Shown piece by piece: positions 9,018 through 18,512 of a stretch of DNA of 64,000 bases. The translations under genes and the position numbers were made by a program. The notes beneath the pieces are model-generated. The model made no database searches, was not told the origin of the DNA, and saw only the letters and a program-made list of their open reading frames with translations. The first letter of the stretch is position 1. Every line of letters starts with the position of its first letter. Source of the DNA: Deltaproteobacteria bacterium (GTDB lineage Bacteria; Myxococcota_A; UBA9042; DTJE01); assembly GCA_029547805.1 (NCBI GenBank), contig JAKPOP010000010.1:124001-188000 (forward strand), in the 5' to 3' direction.

Positions 9018-9042
9018 GTGGCATCCCCCCGGAGGAGGACCG

Positions 9043-11574
9043 ATGCGCCATCACCTTCCTGCGGCCGTCTTCCTGTTGACCCTGCCCCCCCTGCTGCTGC
9101 TCCCGGAGAGGGCCCTCCCGGAGGAGACCGAAGAGACGACGGATCTGGTCAGTGAGGTCATCCGGGACTGCCCCAGGAACCGGGACCCCGGGGGCTACCA
9201 GGAACTGGAGGCCAGGACGCTGGATCGCGTGCGCCTGGCGATCTCGACGGGCAGAATCCGAGAGGCTCATGCGGCCACGGAGGCGCTGATCGCATGCCAT
9301 GCCCGGCAGCAGCAATCCAGGAGGGGCCAGGAGTTCTCGGAACGGCTGCGGAGGACCTTCTGCCGGGTCACCCTGCGCCTCGTCGAACAGGAACGCAACG
9401 CGAGCCCGGAACAGGTCCGGCGGGCGCGGGAACTCTGTCCTGTTCCATCGGAATCGCCGCCAGACGGCGAGAACGCCATCCGGCGCTGGGGAGAGGATGC
9501 GAGACGTCATCTCCTGTTCCTCTCGCTGGTCGAGGACTCCTCCCGGACCTTCCGGGAGGCCAGGGACAGTGCCCGTGCCTTGCGGAAGACCGGGTTGTGG
9601 ACCGGACTGCTGGACGAACAGGGACCGCCAACGTCGGAACGAAGCGGTGTGGTGCTCACCGACACCCTTTCTCTGGAAGGCGATGACTCCGAGGACTTCT
9701 CCTGGGATCGGGCCCCCGGGACGACCCCGAACCCGCTGGTCACTGCAGAGACCCTTCTGCTTGCCTCGGGAATGGCGACGAACCGCCTGGAGGAGGTCTT
9801 CTCCCTGATGGGGGGGCAGGAGGCCCTCTGTCGCTCCACCCTGCTTCAAGACGAACACTTCCTGTCCAGGTTCCCCATCGAGGATCGCTCCGCGCTGCGC
9901 CTGGCCGTGAATCACGTCCTGGCCTCCGGCATCCCGGATCCCCTGGCGGCCTTGCTGGACCAGGCGCAGCAGCGGCTCCCCGAGGAGGAGTGCCCGTTCA
10001 ACCGGTTCGTTGCATGGCTCGTTGCGAGTTCCCTGAAAGGACCGGACGTGGACCTGCTCGTGTCCCACCAGCAGGCGCACGTGGTGGCTCGATTCTTCCG
10101 AGAGATTCCTGCCTTGGTGAAGGTCCCCGGAAGCGAGGCCTCCCGACAGGCGATCCTGGGATACCTGCTGGAACCCCCTCCCTTCGAAGGCCAGGAGGAT
10201 CGTCGCTGCGAACTGGCTCGAAGCCTCCTGAAGACGGGATCCTATCAGGCGGCTCTGAACCTGTGGGCTGCCCGTTCCTCGGAGCAGGCCCCTTGTTCCC
10301 TCGGCCTGAGGATCGAGGCAGGGCTGTTGCTGGAGATGGAGCGCGGTGTGGAACAGGAAGGGCTGACCTCGGCCCTGACGGACCTCCTCTCGGGGTCCCC
10401 GGCTTCCGAGGACATCCAGGAGGTCCTCTCGCAGCCAAGACCCGTGGAGGCACAGGTTCTGCTGGTGAGAAGGCTCGGAGACCTGGCGGTTCGGAAGGAA
10501 CGGGATGCCCCGGCACGCCATGCGGTCCTCCGGTCCCTCGCGCTCCTCGCCCAGGCCCAGGTGGGAACGCCGGTTGCGGGAAAGGCCATCGAGTTCGCAA
10601 TGCTGGGGGGATGGGAAGAAGACCCCGAGGAGATGCCGCTGTTGCTCCAGGTCGCATGCCGTCACCATCTGCTGGTCCATCAACCGGAGCAATCCCGGGA
10701 GGCCTGGCGTGGCAGTCTCGCCGCCCTGCAACCCGGCATGGAGAAGGCCCGAGACGCCTTCTGGATGCTGACGGTCTGGCTGGTCGAGCAAGGGTACGAG
10801 TCCTGGATCCGCCGGGATCGCTCCGAGTGGTCCCGGGTGCTCCCGTCCAGCCCCCCAATCGCGAGCCAGGTCGCCCTGGCCATGGCCAGGAGAGGACTCG
10901 GGGACCTGGCAGTCCAGGTCCTGCGGCACGCGACGATGGAGATGCGGACGAAGCGCCCCCTCGATGCATCATCCCGGATGGTTCTCGCCGACGCGTGGAT
11001 CACCCTGGGAAGACCTGACATCGCCGGGACCCTCCTCTCCTCCCGTGGGGGGCCCGTGGGCGTCGAGGTCATCTCCCCCACGCTGCTGGCCCGAAAGGCC
11101 CTGGCCGAACATCGGTATGACGCGGCCATCGACTTGTTGACCGACCTCCTCTCCCGACAGCCCAAGGACCCGGATGGCCTGTATCTGCGGGCGATGGTGT
11201 GGCTGGTCTCCGGACGCCCGGAGCAAGCCGAGAAGGACCTGTTGGTCTGCCTGGAATCGGGCCAGCCCTCCGCGGCACTGCTGGGAGGCATCGGGTTCGC
11301 CCGTTTCGACCAGGGACGTCCCGCGGAGGCCGAAGAATCCTTTCGGCGGGCCCTCGAATTGAAGGCGGACTCCCCCGACAACCAGGTGGGACTGGTCCTG
11401 AGCGTGTTCCGCCAGGGTCGCCTGGAGGAGGCCCGTGGTATCTGGGAGCAGACCCTGCGAACGCACCCCCTCTTCCGGAAGGGACTCGACGATGCCGAGC
11501 GGGCCGGGTATCTCTATTCCCCCGTGGAGAAGAAGGCCTGGAGGGACTTCCACAAGGCCCTCCGGAGCCGGTAG
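9043..11574 (+). CDS. Large exported TPR-repeat protein
   Basis: An 843-residue protein with GGAGGAGG seven bases before ATG and an N-terminal signal or anchor (HHLPAAVFLLTLPPLLLLPERALP). The rest is almost entirely helical. The last 200 residues show canonical TPR spacing (GLYLRAMVWLVSGRPEQAEKDLLVCL, GFARFDQGRPAEAEESFRRALEL, GLVLSVFRQGRLEEARGIWEQTL). The middle is a solenoid of less regular repeats with scattered Cys. It probably scaffolds protein assembly in the periplasm. It follows the TerB-ABCG gene after 194 bp and may have its own weak promoter. No enzyme motif is seen. Confidence 0.75.
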   Translation: MRHHLPAAVFLLTLPPLLLLPERALPEETEETTDLVSEVIRDCPRNRDPGGYQELEARTLDRVRLAISTGRIREAHAATEALIACHARQQQSRRGQEFSERLRRTFCRVTLRLVEQERNASPEQVRRARELCPVPSESPPDGENAIRRWGEDARRHLLFLSLVEDSSRTFREARDSARALRKTGLWTGLLDEQGPPTSERSGVVLTDTLSLEGDDSEDFSWDRAPGTTPNPLVTAETLLLASGMATNRLEEVFSLMGGQEALCRSTLLQDEHFLSRFPIEDRSALRLAVNHVLASGIPDPLAALLDQAQQRLPEEECPFNRFVAWLVASSLKGPDVDLLVSHQQAHVVARFFREIPALVKVPGSEASRQAILGYLLEPPPFEGQEDRRCELARSLLKTGSYQAALNLWAARSSEQAPCSLGLRIEAGLLLEMERGVEQEGLTSALTDLLSGSPASEDIQEVLSQPRPVEAQVLLVRRLGDLAVRKERDAPARHAVLRSLALLAQAQVGTPVAGKAIEFAMLGGWEEDPEEMPLLLQVACRHHLLVHQPEQSREAWRGSLAALQPGMEKARDAFWMLTVWLVEQGYESWIRRDRSEWSRVLPSSPPIASQVALAMARRGLGDLAVQVLRHATMEMRTKRPLDASSRMVLADAWITLGRPDIAGTLLSSRGGPVGVEVISPTLLARKALAEHRYDAAIDLLTDLLSRQPKDPDGLYLRAMVWLVSGRPEQAEKDLLVCLESGQPSAALLGGIGFARFDQGRPAEAEESFRRALELKADSPDNQVGLVLSVFRQGRLEEARGIWEQTLRTHPLFRKGLDDAERAGYLYSPVEKKAWRDFHKALRSR

Positions 11575-11611
11575 GGCCCCGTCGTCCCAGGGCCTTGCGA
11601 CCATTTGACCC

Positions 11612-13381
11612 CTATCGCAATCGATCGGTCTGCACTTCCCTGTTCCTCATCTTCCGCGGCAACTGCGCGCGCACCATCACCCCGGCCTCTGGTCGCCTGG
11701 ACACCTTCCTGGAGACATACCCCGCCTTGCGAAACTCGAAGGTCCGCTCGGCGGAGCCAGGCCGGAACCTCGCCACGAAGGGGGTCTTTCCCAGGAACTC
11801 CCCCTCGGAGAAGACCTCGCATTCGGGAGGGTCGGACTCGAAGGTGACCTCGATCCATGCCGGAGCCGGCGGGGGGATCCTGGCAGGGGGCGGCACCATG
11901 ACCTCGTGCTCCGCCTTGGCCTCCTGGGTGCCCCCGACCGCGCTCTCCTCGGTCTTCGGGGTCGTGGCCTCCTGGGAGCCGCTGGCTCGTTGCCGCGATG
12001 CCTCCGAGGTCGGCCGGCTCTCCGTGACCGCCGGTACGTCCGATGTCCCCGTCTCCCTGGGTCCGTCCCGGGTCGGAAGGAGGCGTGCCAGGGCGAGGCC
12101 CAGGACGACCCCGCCGAGGATCACGACGGCGCCCTTCATCCAGCCAAGATACCTCTGCTGCCGCTGGCGCTTCAGGATCCGGCTGTCGCCCCCCGACCGG
12201 TCTCCCGCCTCCGACGGAGAGACCTTCGATGACGTCGCTGGGGGCTGTCTGGAATCGATCGGCTGGTAATCCACTCTCTCGGTAGGCAACAGTTCCTGGT
12301 GGGACGCACGACCCAGCGCTTCCTCGATCTCGTCCATCGCCTGCTCCAGGCTGTCCAACATCTCGGAGGCATCGCTGAATCGCTGATCCGGGTCTTGAGC
12401 CAGTCCCCGGGCCAGGAACGCCTGGATCGAAGGATGAAGCCTGGCAAAATCCGGAAGGGATTCAGGTCGATGGTCATTCGCCTTCTTCGTCGTCAACACG
12501 GCCATGTCCGACAGACCGTCGTAGGGCCTTCTCCGGGTGAAGGCCTCGTAGATCATCAGCGCGACCGCGTACAGGTCCGCCCGATGGTCCACCGGCACCG
12601 CCTTCCCGCCGGGAATCTGCTCCGGCGCGACGTACTGCGGCGTCCCCAGGAACTGCCCGGCGATCGACAGGTCCTTCTCGAATCCTGTCAACTCCCCCGA
12701 GACGGCCTTGGCCAGGCCGAAATCCAGGACCTTCACGAAGTGGCGATTCCCGGCCACCTCCCTCAGCATCACGTTTTCCGGCTTCATGTCCCGATGGATG
12801 ATTCCCAGATGATGCGCCTCCTGCATCGCGTGCATCACCTGGCGGAAGATGATCCGAATCTCCGGAAAGGAAAGAGAACTCTCGGGAGAGTTCTGGGGAA
12901 CGCCGGACAATCGGGCGCGCAAGGTGCAGCCGCCTTTCACGTACTCCAGGGCCATGTAGGGCACCGGGAAGGGCAGTTCAGCGACGCCAAAATCGTAGAG
13001 TTTCACGATGTTCGGATGGTCCAGCATCGCGATGGACCGGGCCTCGCGCTTGAATCGCTCAAAGGCCTCCTGGGAATGCTGCAACCCTGAAATGAGCTTC
13101 AGAGCCACCTCCCGGTTCAGGGCCGATTGCAGCGCGAGATACACCGCCCCCATGCCTCCCACGCCCAGTTTCCCGATCAGCAGGAACTTGTCGATGGTCA
13201 GGCCCAACATCTGGTCGGGCTTGACTCCACGCCGCTGGTCGTATTCCAGCGCCTTCTTCCAGGAGGTCTCCGGGATGAAGGAGTATCCCTTCGAGTTGCA
13301 TTCTTCCGACGGACAGCGACTCCCGATCGGGCCCCGGGCCTTCCCGCAGTGGGGACAGATACCGGCAATTCCACTCTTCAT
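11612..13381 (-). CDS. Ser/Thr protein kinase with N-terminal zinc ribbon and C-terminal PEGA domain
   Basis: A 589-residue Hanks-type kinase; ATG 13381 follows GGAGGGGAAGGGAGG, so the longer ORF-track start is rejected. Residues 9-28 are a CPHC...CPSEEC zinc ribbon. The kinase domain (about 65-345) has a Gly loop GKLGVGGMGAVY, Lys94 (VALKL), HRDMKPEN (196-203), DFG (220-222) and APE (252-254), so it should be active. A Pro/Ser-rich region precedes one membrane helix (about 430-450, VVILGGVVLGLALARLL). A periplasmic PEGA domain closes the protein (SDPPECEVFSEGEFLGKTPF). It is divergent from an operon with a double-FHA ABC transporter, whose FHA domains could read its phosphothreonine marks (inference). 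Confidence 0.93.
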   Translation of the reverse strand: MKSGIAGICPHCGKARGPIGSRCPSEECNSKGYSFIPETSWKKALEYDQRRGVKPDQMLGLTIDKFLLIGKLGVGGMGAVYLALQSALNREVALKLISGLQHSQEAFERFKREARSIAMLDHPNIVKLYDFGVAELPFPVPYMALEYVKGGCTLRARLSGVPQNSPESSLSFPEIRIIFRQVMHAMQEAHHLGIIHRDMKPENVMLREVAGNRHFVKVLDFGLAKAVSGELTGFEKDLSIAGQFLGTPQYVAPEQIPGGKAVPVDHRADLYAVALMIYEAFTRRRPYDGLSDMAVLTTKKANDHRPESLPDFARLHPSIQAFLARGLAQDPDQRFSDASEMLDSLEQAMDEIEEALGRASHQELLPTERVDYQPIDSRQPPATSSKVSPSEAGDRSGGDSRILKRQRQQRYLGWMKGAVVILGGVVLGLALARLLPTRDGPRETGTSDVPAVTESRPTSEASRQRASGSQEATTPKTEESAVGGTQEAKAEHEVMVPPPARIPPPAPAWIEVTFESDPPECEVFSEGEFLGKTPFVARFRPGSAERTFEFRKAGYVSRKVSRRPEAGVMVRAQLPRKMRNREVQTDRLR

Positions 13382-13407
13382 CGCCCCTCCCTTCCCCTCC
13401 TGGCGCG

Positions 13408-13436
13408 ATGATACCCGGCCAGTCCGGGGGGAGCAA
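13408..13436 (-). promoter_or_regulatory. Sigma-70 promoter of the kinase gene
   Basis: On the minus strand TTGCTC, a 17-bp spacer and TATCAT, with a leader of about 20 bases to ATG 13381. Confidence 0.55.
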
Positions 13437-13477
13437 GAAGGACCTGACCCTTTCGCAGGGAACGGTCGACCGTAGTG

Positions 13478-13486
13478 TGCTATTCT
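13478..13486 (+). promoter_or_regulatory. Extended -10 element of the LEA14/M48/FHA-ABC operon
   Basis: TGCTATTCT fits TG-N-TATTCT, 28 bases before ATG 13515 and divergent from the kinase promoter 40 bp away, so both could share a regulator. The -35 region is poor. Confidence 0.35.
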
Positions 13487-13514
13487 CCGCCCCGACTCAG
13501 GCGGCAGGGATTCG

Positions 13515-14027
13515 ATGTTTCGGGCCGCGACGGGGGCGGGCTCGCCGGGGGACGTGAGGCGATGGCATGCCGGGATCATCCTGGCCATCGGCATCCTGTG
13601 TCTGGCGGGGTCCTTGTGGGTGCGGGTCCGGCTCCAGGCATTCCGGGTGGACTCCGTCCAGGTCGCCCTCGGCCTCTCCATGGATGGGCCCGCCCTGGAC
13701 CTCGTCGTGGACGGGCACAACCCGATGCCGGTCTCCGTTCACCCCAGAAGGCTGCAACTGCGACTGTTGGTTCCCGGTCAATCGGCCATCGCCACGAGCC
13801 TCCTCCTGGAGGAGGAGACCCGATTCCCCCCGGGGGACTTCGAGGTTTCGTCGCGAGCCCTGATCGCCATGACCGGCCAGGAGATGTTCGAGGTTGGCGT
13901 CTCTCTCCTGGGAATCTCCCGGCTGCCGCCCCAGGAGATCCCTTTCGAGGGTGTCGTCGTGGTCGACGTCGGGGGCATTGAACGAGAGGCCTCCTTCGAA
14001 GGCCGATTCCGCTGGAGGGGCCTCTGA
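13515..14027 (+). CDS. Membrane-anchored small beta-rich (LEA14-like) protein
   Basis: A 170-residue protein with one N-terminal helix (GIILAIGILCLAGSLWV, about 20-36), then a beta-rich periplasmic region. The string VVDGHNPMPVSVHPRRLQLRLLVPGQ recalls the 'N-P...v' strand of LEA14/WHy domains, and alternating strands follow. I recognise the fold only tentatively and can name no function. It is the first gene of an operon whose next members, an M48-type protease and a double-FHA ABC transporter, start 14 bp and 1.1 kb downstream. Confidence 0.6.
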   Translation: MFRAATGAGSPGDVRRWHAGIILAIGILCLAGSLWVRVRLQAFRVDSVQVALGLSMDGPALDLVVDGHNPMPVSVHPRRLQLRLLVPGQSAIATSLLLEEETRFPPGDFEVSSRALIAMTGQEMFEVGVSLLGISRLPPQEIPFEGVVVVDVGGIEREASFEGRFRWRGL

Positions 14028-14040
14028 GGAAGGAGGAGAG

Positions 14041-15150
14041 ATGAGGCTGTACTTCGCCAATGCGGCCGATGTGGCTGGAAACGGAACCCCCGATCCAGGG
14101 CACCGCCAGTCCGTCGATTCCGGGTTCGAAAGACGGCAGCGCGGCCGATTGTTCGGGCGCTCCACGGCCCTGATGATTGTCGGGCTGGGACTCTTCCTGG
14201 CGGGGATCGGCAACCTGTGGTTCTTCCCTCCAACGGTGGACGTGGGAACCGTCGAGATCGCCAGGAAGGGGGCCTCGACCGGACCAGGGGTCGGTCACCC
14301 GGCAGGATCAGCAGGGGCCGAGACCCTCGACGACCTGCTGACCCGGTGCTACGGCAGCCCTCCACCGGCCACTCCCAGGCGAGAAGCCGGTCGGCAGACC
14401 TCCGCCTTCGAGCAAGGGAAACAGGCGGTCCGTGCCGGCATGGAGCGGGCCGTGGATCTCACGACACGTCCCCTCTCCCCGGAGGAAGAACAGGTGTTCG
14501 GTCGCCGCCTGGCCACGGAGATGCATCGAAACCACCCCGCGTCCGATGACCGGGCCCTGCAGGACCGGGTCTCCCGCATCGTCCAGCGTCTGCGCAAGAT
14601 CCTGCCGGGCCAGGGGCGATGGGACTACCACTTCGAGGTCCTGGAGTCTCGCAGAGGGAATGCCTTCATGGGTCCTGGTGGAACCGGGTTCTTCTTCCGC
14701 CCCCTCGGAAGCCTGATGGGTTCGGACGATGCACTGGCACTCGTACTGGCCCATGAGATCGCCCATTCCGAGCTTCGCCATCTGGACCCCCTGCTCCGGA
14801 CGGCGAAGGCCGGAAGGGAAATCGGCCGCCGGATCCTGGGGAGCGACGAGGGGGGAGACCTCGGGGAGACGGCCGCGACCATTTCGACCTCCCTGATGCG
14901 CCTCACGTACGATCAGGACCAGGAATACGAAGCAGATCGCCTGGGCCTGTGCCTCGCCGTCCTGGCGGGATTTTCCTCCGGGGCCGGGATCGAGGCGATG
15001 GATGGTCTGGCTGGACGGGACCGGGACCGGCCCCCGCAGGACGAGACCGGACGCATCCTGTACGACGTGGTGTCCTCCCATCCACCCCTGTCGGAGCGGG
15101 TTGCGTATTTCCGGACGCTGGAACGGGTACTCCGGGGAACGAAACGATGA
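14041..15150 (+). CDS. Membrane-anchored M48-family zinc metalloprotease
   Basis: A 369-residue protein starting at ATG 14041 after GGAAGGAGGAGAG. One membrane helix lies at about 43-62 (STALMIVGLGLFLAGIGNLWFF). The peptidase domain shows the HExxH zinc motif LAHEIAHSELRH (about 238-249) and a distal Glu ligand in QEYEADRLGL. This is the pattern of the M48 (HtpX/Ste24/BepA) group, which degrades misfolded or membrane proteins. The stop overlaps the start of the FHA-ABC gene (ATGA), so the two are translationally coupled and may work together. Whether the catalytic domain faces the periplasm is an inference. Confidence 0.85.
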   Translation: MRLYFANAADVAGNGTPDPGHRQSVDSGFERRQRGRLFGRSTALMIVGLGLFLAGIGNLWFFPPTVDVGTVEIARKGASTGPGVGHPAGSAGAETLDDLLTRCYGSPPPATPRREAGRQTSAFEQGKQAVRAGMERAVDLTTRPLSPEEEQVFGRRLATEMHRNHPASDDRALQDRVSRIVQRLRKILPGQGRWDYHFEVLESRRGNAFMGPGGTGFFFRPLGSLMGSDDALALVLAHEIAHSELRHLDPLLRTAKAGREIGRRILGSDEGGDLGETAATISTSLMRLTYDQDQEYEADRLGLCLAVLAGFSSGAGIEAMDGLAGRDRDRPPQDETGRILYDVVSSHPPLSERVAYFRTLERVLRGTKR

Positions 15151-17555
15151 GCCGCGGTCCCGACAGGGTTCCGGACGATCCTCTGCCGACGGCCCGGCTG
15201 TGGGATCTGCCGGACATCCCCCTGGGCCGCGCATTCCTGGTAGGACGCCACCCGTCCGCGGACCTGGTACTGGATGTGCCGACGGTCTCCGTTCGGCATC
15301 TCTCGGTCCGCCGAACCCCGGCTGGATGGGAGGTCACGGACCTCGGGAGCACCAATGGGACCTTCCTGAATCGCGGCGACAGGCCGGTCGTCGAGCCGAC
15401 CCTGGTGGACCCGAAAGACGTACTGTTGCTGGGCAGTTTCCGGCTGCCCGTCTCCCTGATGTTGCGGAAACTGGGGGTCTCGGACACGGAAATCCCTGAC
15501 GACTTCCGGGTTTCGGTCGGACGGGAGCCGCTCGTGCTGGGACGCGCCACCGACTGCGATCTGGTGATCCCGTTTCCCCAGGTCAGCGCGCGCCATGCCC
15601 GGGTCACCCTTCTTCCAACAGGGCAGTTGCTGGTCGAAGACCTGGGCAGCACGAACGGAACGTTCGTGGACGGTCGTCGGATCCGTCGCGCGGTGGTGCA
15701 GCCGGGATCCCACCTGAGCCTGGCCTCGGTTCCCGTGGTGCTGGAAGCGGATCACTGCCTGAGAGCCTCCATGCGTCGAGGCACCGTGCGCCTGGACGCG
15801 GTGGGAGTCACCCGGGTCGTCCGCCATCGGGTCTCGGGCCGGCCCGTGAGACTGCTGGACGACGTGCACGTCTCGATCTACCCGTCGGAACTCGTGGGAA
15901 TCATGGGCCCCTCGGGGGCCGGCAAGACGACGCTTCTGCTGGCCCTGAATGGCTACGAGCCTCCGGACGAGGGTCGGGTCCTGATCACGGGCGAGGACCT
16001 CTATGACCATTTCGACCGCTTTCGGGGCCTCATCGGATACGTACCCCAGGACGACATCATTCACCGGGCCCTCACGGTCCGAGAGTCCCTCCAATTCACC
16101 GCCCGGTTGCGTCTTCCCGCCGATACCACCCGCCAGGAGATCGATCGGCGCATCTCCCAGGTACTGGCGGACCTCAGGCTCGTCGATCAGGCGGATGAGA
16201 TCATCGGGTCCATCGAGGAGAAGGTGCTGTCTGGAGGTCAACGCAAGCGGGTCAATCTGGCCCAGGAACTGATCACGGACCCCGACCTGCTGCTGCTGGA
16301 CGAACCGACCTCGGGCCTGTCGGCCAGGGATACCGCCGACGTGATGGACCTCCTGAGGGCCATGGCAGACCGGGGGCGTACCGTGGTCCTGACGATCCAT
16401 CAGCCCTCGGCGGAGGTCTATCGCAAGATGGACCAGGTGCTCTTGATGGCCCAGGGAGGCAAGGTCGCCTTCTTCGGGCCCACAGAGCCGGATTCCTACG
16501 ACTTCATGGGCGTACGCTCCCCGAGCCCCGACCAGATTCTGGACCGGCTCGAAGACGCTCGTCCCGAAGAGTGGACAAGGCGATACCGGGGTTCTCCCCA
16601 GTACCGGACCTACGTCCTCGAGAGACAGGGGAGCATCGGGGATCCCGAGGCCCGGTCTCGGCCCGTCCGGCGCCGCCATGCCTCGCCCTTCCGGCAGCTG
16701 GGGGTCCTGCTGCACCGCTACGGTCTGGTCAAGGCACGGGACCGGGGAAACGCCTGGATGATGCTGTTCCAGGCCCCCATCGTCGGGAGCCTCATCGGCT
16801 GGCTCTTCCGCGACGCGCGGGAGGACCCCTTGAAACGAGGCGCCCCGCTGTTCGTGATGGTGATCGCGACCATCTTCTTCGCCTGCTTCAACGCATGCCG
16901 CGAGATCGTCGCGGAACGGGCCATCTTCCGGCGGGAACGAATGGTCAATCTCGGCATTGGTCCCTACCTGCTTTCCAAGTTCCTCGTCCTCGGAGCGGTG
17001 GATGGCCTCCAGGTGCTCCTGTTGCTGGCACTGGTCGGGTGGTCCACCGGACTCGAGGGCTCCTGGAGCGGCTTCCTGCTCGTGCTGTGGTTCGCCGCCC
17101 TGGCTTCCACCGCGATGGGCCTGCTCATCTCCACCGTGGTGAGATCCTCAGAGGCAGCCATGGCCATGGTTCCGATCGTCCTGATTCCCCAGATCGTCCT
17201 GGCTGGATTCATCGTCCCCCTGGACCGCGCCGACGTCGAGACGCCGGCCTCCCTGGTGGTCTCCAGGTGGGCCAACGAGGCCATGATGCACCTCGAGGCC
17301 GAGGGAATCGAGCAGGGACGAGGATCGTCCCCGAGGACGCCTCCCTCGTCATCCCGGGAGGATCGCCCCCGGAGCCTCTCGGAACACCCATCCTTCCTTC
17401 CCGCCGCTCCGGAGCCCACCTTCCGACGATGCTTCCTCGAGAGCAAGAAACTGCAGGGAGGCCGGCCGGGGACGGACCTGTCGGTGATCCTGGGATTCCT
17501 GGCACTGTTTCTAGGCACTGCATCGTATCTCCTCGCGAGAAGGGATCGGCGCTGA
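15147..17555 (+). CDS. Double-FHA ABCG-type ABC transporter
   Basis: An 802-residue fusion starting at the ATGA overlap. There are two FHA domains: about 25-95 (VGRHPSADLVL...VSVRHLSV...LGSTNGTFL) and about 125-200 (LGRATDCDLVI...VSARHARV...LGSTNGTFV). Both keep the Gly-Arg, Ser-x-x-His and Asn-Gly phosphothreonine-binding residues. The ATPase at about 225-470 has GPSGAGKTT, LSGGQRKRV and LLLLDEPTSGLS. The ABC-2 membrane domain starts near 535 and includes the ABCG-like SRWANEAMMH near the end. Such FHA-ABC fusions occur in Myxococcota and cyanobacteria; the substrate is unknown. The kinase divergent from this operon is an obvious candidate for phosphorylating an FHA ligand (inference). Confidence 0.9.
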   Translation: MSRGPDRVPDDPLPTARLWDLPDIPLGRAFLVGRHPSADLVLDVPTVSVRHLSVRRTPAGWEVTDLGSTNGTFLNRGDRPVVEPTLVDPKDVLLLGSFRLPVSLMLRKLGVSDTEIPDDFRVSVGREPLVLGRATDCDLVIPFPQVSARHARVTLLPTGQLLVEDLGSTNGTFVDGRRIRRAVVQPGSHLSLASVPVVLEADHCLRASMRRGTVRLDAVGVTRVVRHRVSGRPVRLLDDVHVSIYPSELVGIMGPSGAGKTTLLLALNGYEPPDEGRVLITGEDLYDHFDRFRGLIGYVPQDDIIHRALTVRESLQFTARLRLPADTTRQEIDRRISQVLADLRLVDQADEIIGSIEEKVLSGGQRKRVNLAQELITDPDLLLLDEPTSGLSARDTADVMDLLRAMADRGRTVVLTIHQPSAEVYRKMDQVLLMAQGGKVAFFGPTEPDSYDFMGVRSPSPDQILDRLEDARPEEWTRRYRGSPQYRTYVLERQGSIGDPEARSRPVRRRHASPFRQLGVLLHRYGLVKARDRGNAWMMLFQAPIVGSLIGWLFRDAREDPLKRGAPLFVMVIATIFFACFNACREIVAERAIFRRERMVNLGIGPYLLSKFLVLGAVDGLQVLLLLALVGWSTGLEGSWSGFLLVLWFAALASTAMGLLISTVVRSSEAAMAMVPIVLIPQIVLAGFIVPLDRADVETPASLVVSRWANEAMMHLEAEGIEQGRGSSPRTPPSSSREDRPRSLSEHPSFLPAAPEPTFRRCFLESKKLQGGRPGTDLSVILGFLALFLGTASYLLARRDRR

Positions 17556-17573
17556 TCCGGAGGCAAGAGGTCC

Positions 17574-18512
17574 ATGCATCCCCTCATCACAGGAACCTCC
17601 ATGACGACACGACCACTGCCCGTGACCTGGGAGGACCACCCGGACAACCCGCTGATCCGGCCTCCGTTTCCGGAATTCCTGATCGCCGACCCCACCTTCC
17701 TGCCGCCGGACCAGGCGCCCGACGGGCAATGGCACCTCTTTGCCCACGGCATCCTGCTGGGCATCCATCACTTCACCAGCGAGGACGGGATCGCCTGGAG
17801 ACGCCAGGGCCGGGTCTGCTGGGGCATGAGACCGCATGTGGTCCGCTTCGGGGACGAGTACCTGCTCTGGATGGAACGGGCCCTGGGACCCAGGTCCACG
17901 GGCATCGCGTGCTGCCGGTCCCGGGACCTGCGCACCTTCTCGAGGCCCCGGGTGGTGCTGCGCCCGTCCCTGCCCTGGGAGGGGCGACGGGTTCGGACCG
18001 TCGGCAATCCCTGCGGCGTGGTGCGCCCCGACGGGTTCTGGATCTACTACAGCGCCGGTCTCTCCTGGCTCCGGGACTGCGGGTTCCCGGAGCCCCGGCA
18101 CATCGGCGTGGCCTTCGGCCCGGGACCCGAGGGCCCCTTCGAGAAGCACCCGGAACCGCTCTGGTCCCCGGACCCGTCGGTGCCCTGGCGGAACCTCGGG
18201 GCCGGCGCCGTCAAGGTGATGCCCTGGGGCGACGGCTGGATCGGCTTTGAGAACGGCATCTACACGGACCCGAAGGGGCATTCCCGGTCGGACATCCGGC
18301 TCCACTGGAGCCCCGACGGCCTGCACTGGCAGTTGGCCCACGACGCCCCGCTGGTCCGCCCCGAACCGGGATGGAAGCAGGCCCTGGTCTATGCCCTGGA
18401 CGTGCGCCCGGTGGGGGACCGGCTCGTGATGTTCTACAACGCGCGGTCCGGCTGGCGCTTCGGGGTCGAGCGGATCGGGAGGGCCGACTGCCTATTGCAG
18501 GTGCCCCGATAG
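17574..18512 (+). CDS. Five-bladed beta-propeller glycosidase-like protein (GH43/GH130-type fold)
   Basis: A 312-residue cytoplasmic-looking protein without a signal peptide. Repeated Trp/Asp/His blade motifs (HPDNPLIRPPFPEFLIADPTF, HHFTSEDGIAWRRQG, CRSRDLRTFSRP, LHWSPDGLHWQL) are typical of the furanosidase/GH130 beta-propeller clan; NPLI and DPTF match the first blade of this clan. Exact specificity and catalytic acids cannot be assigned. The start could be 17574 (GGAGG ten bases upstream) or ATG 17601. It follows the ABC gene by 18 bp. The 3' end overlaps the convergent S9 peptidase gene by 21 bp. Confidence 0.65.
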   Translation: MHPLITGTSMTTRPLPVTWEDHPDNPLIRPPFPEFLIADPTFLPPDQAPDGQWHLFAHGILLGIHHFTSEDGIAWRRQGRVCWGMRPHVVRFGDEYLLWMERALGPRSTGIACCRSRDLRTFSRPRVVLRPSLPWEGRRVRTVGNPCGVVRPDGFWIYYSAGLSWLRDCGFPEPRHIGVAFGPGPEGPFEKHPEPLWSPDPSVPWRNLGAGAVKVMPWGDGWIGFENGIYTDPKGHSRSDIRLHWSPDGLHWQLAHDAPLVRPEPGWKQALVYALDVRPVGDRLVMFYNARSGWRFGVERIGRADCLLQVPR

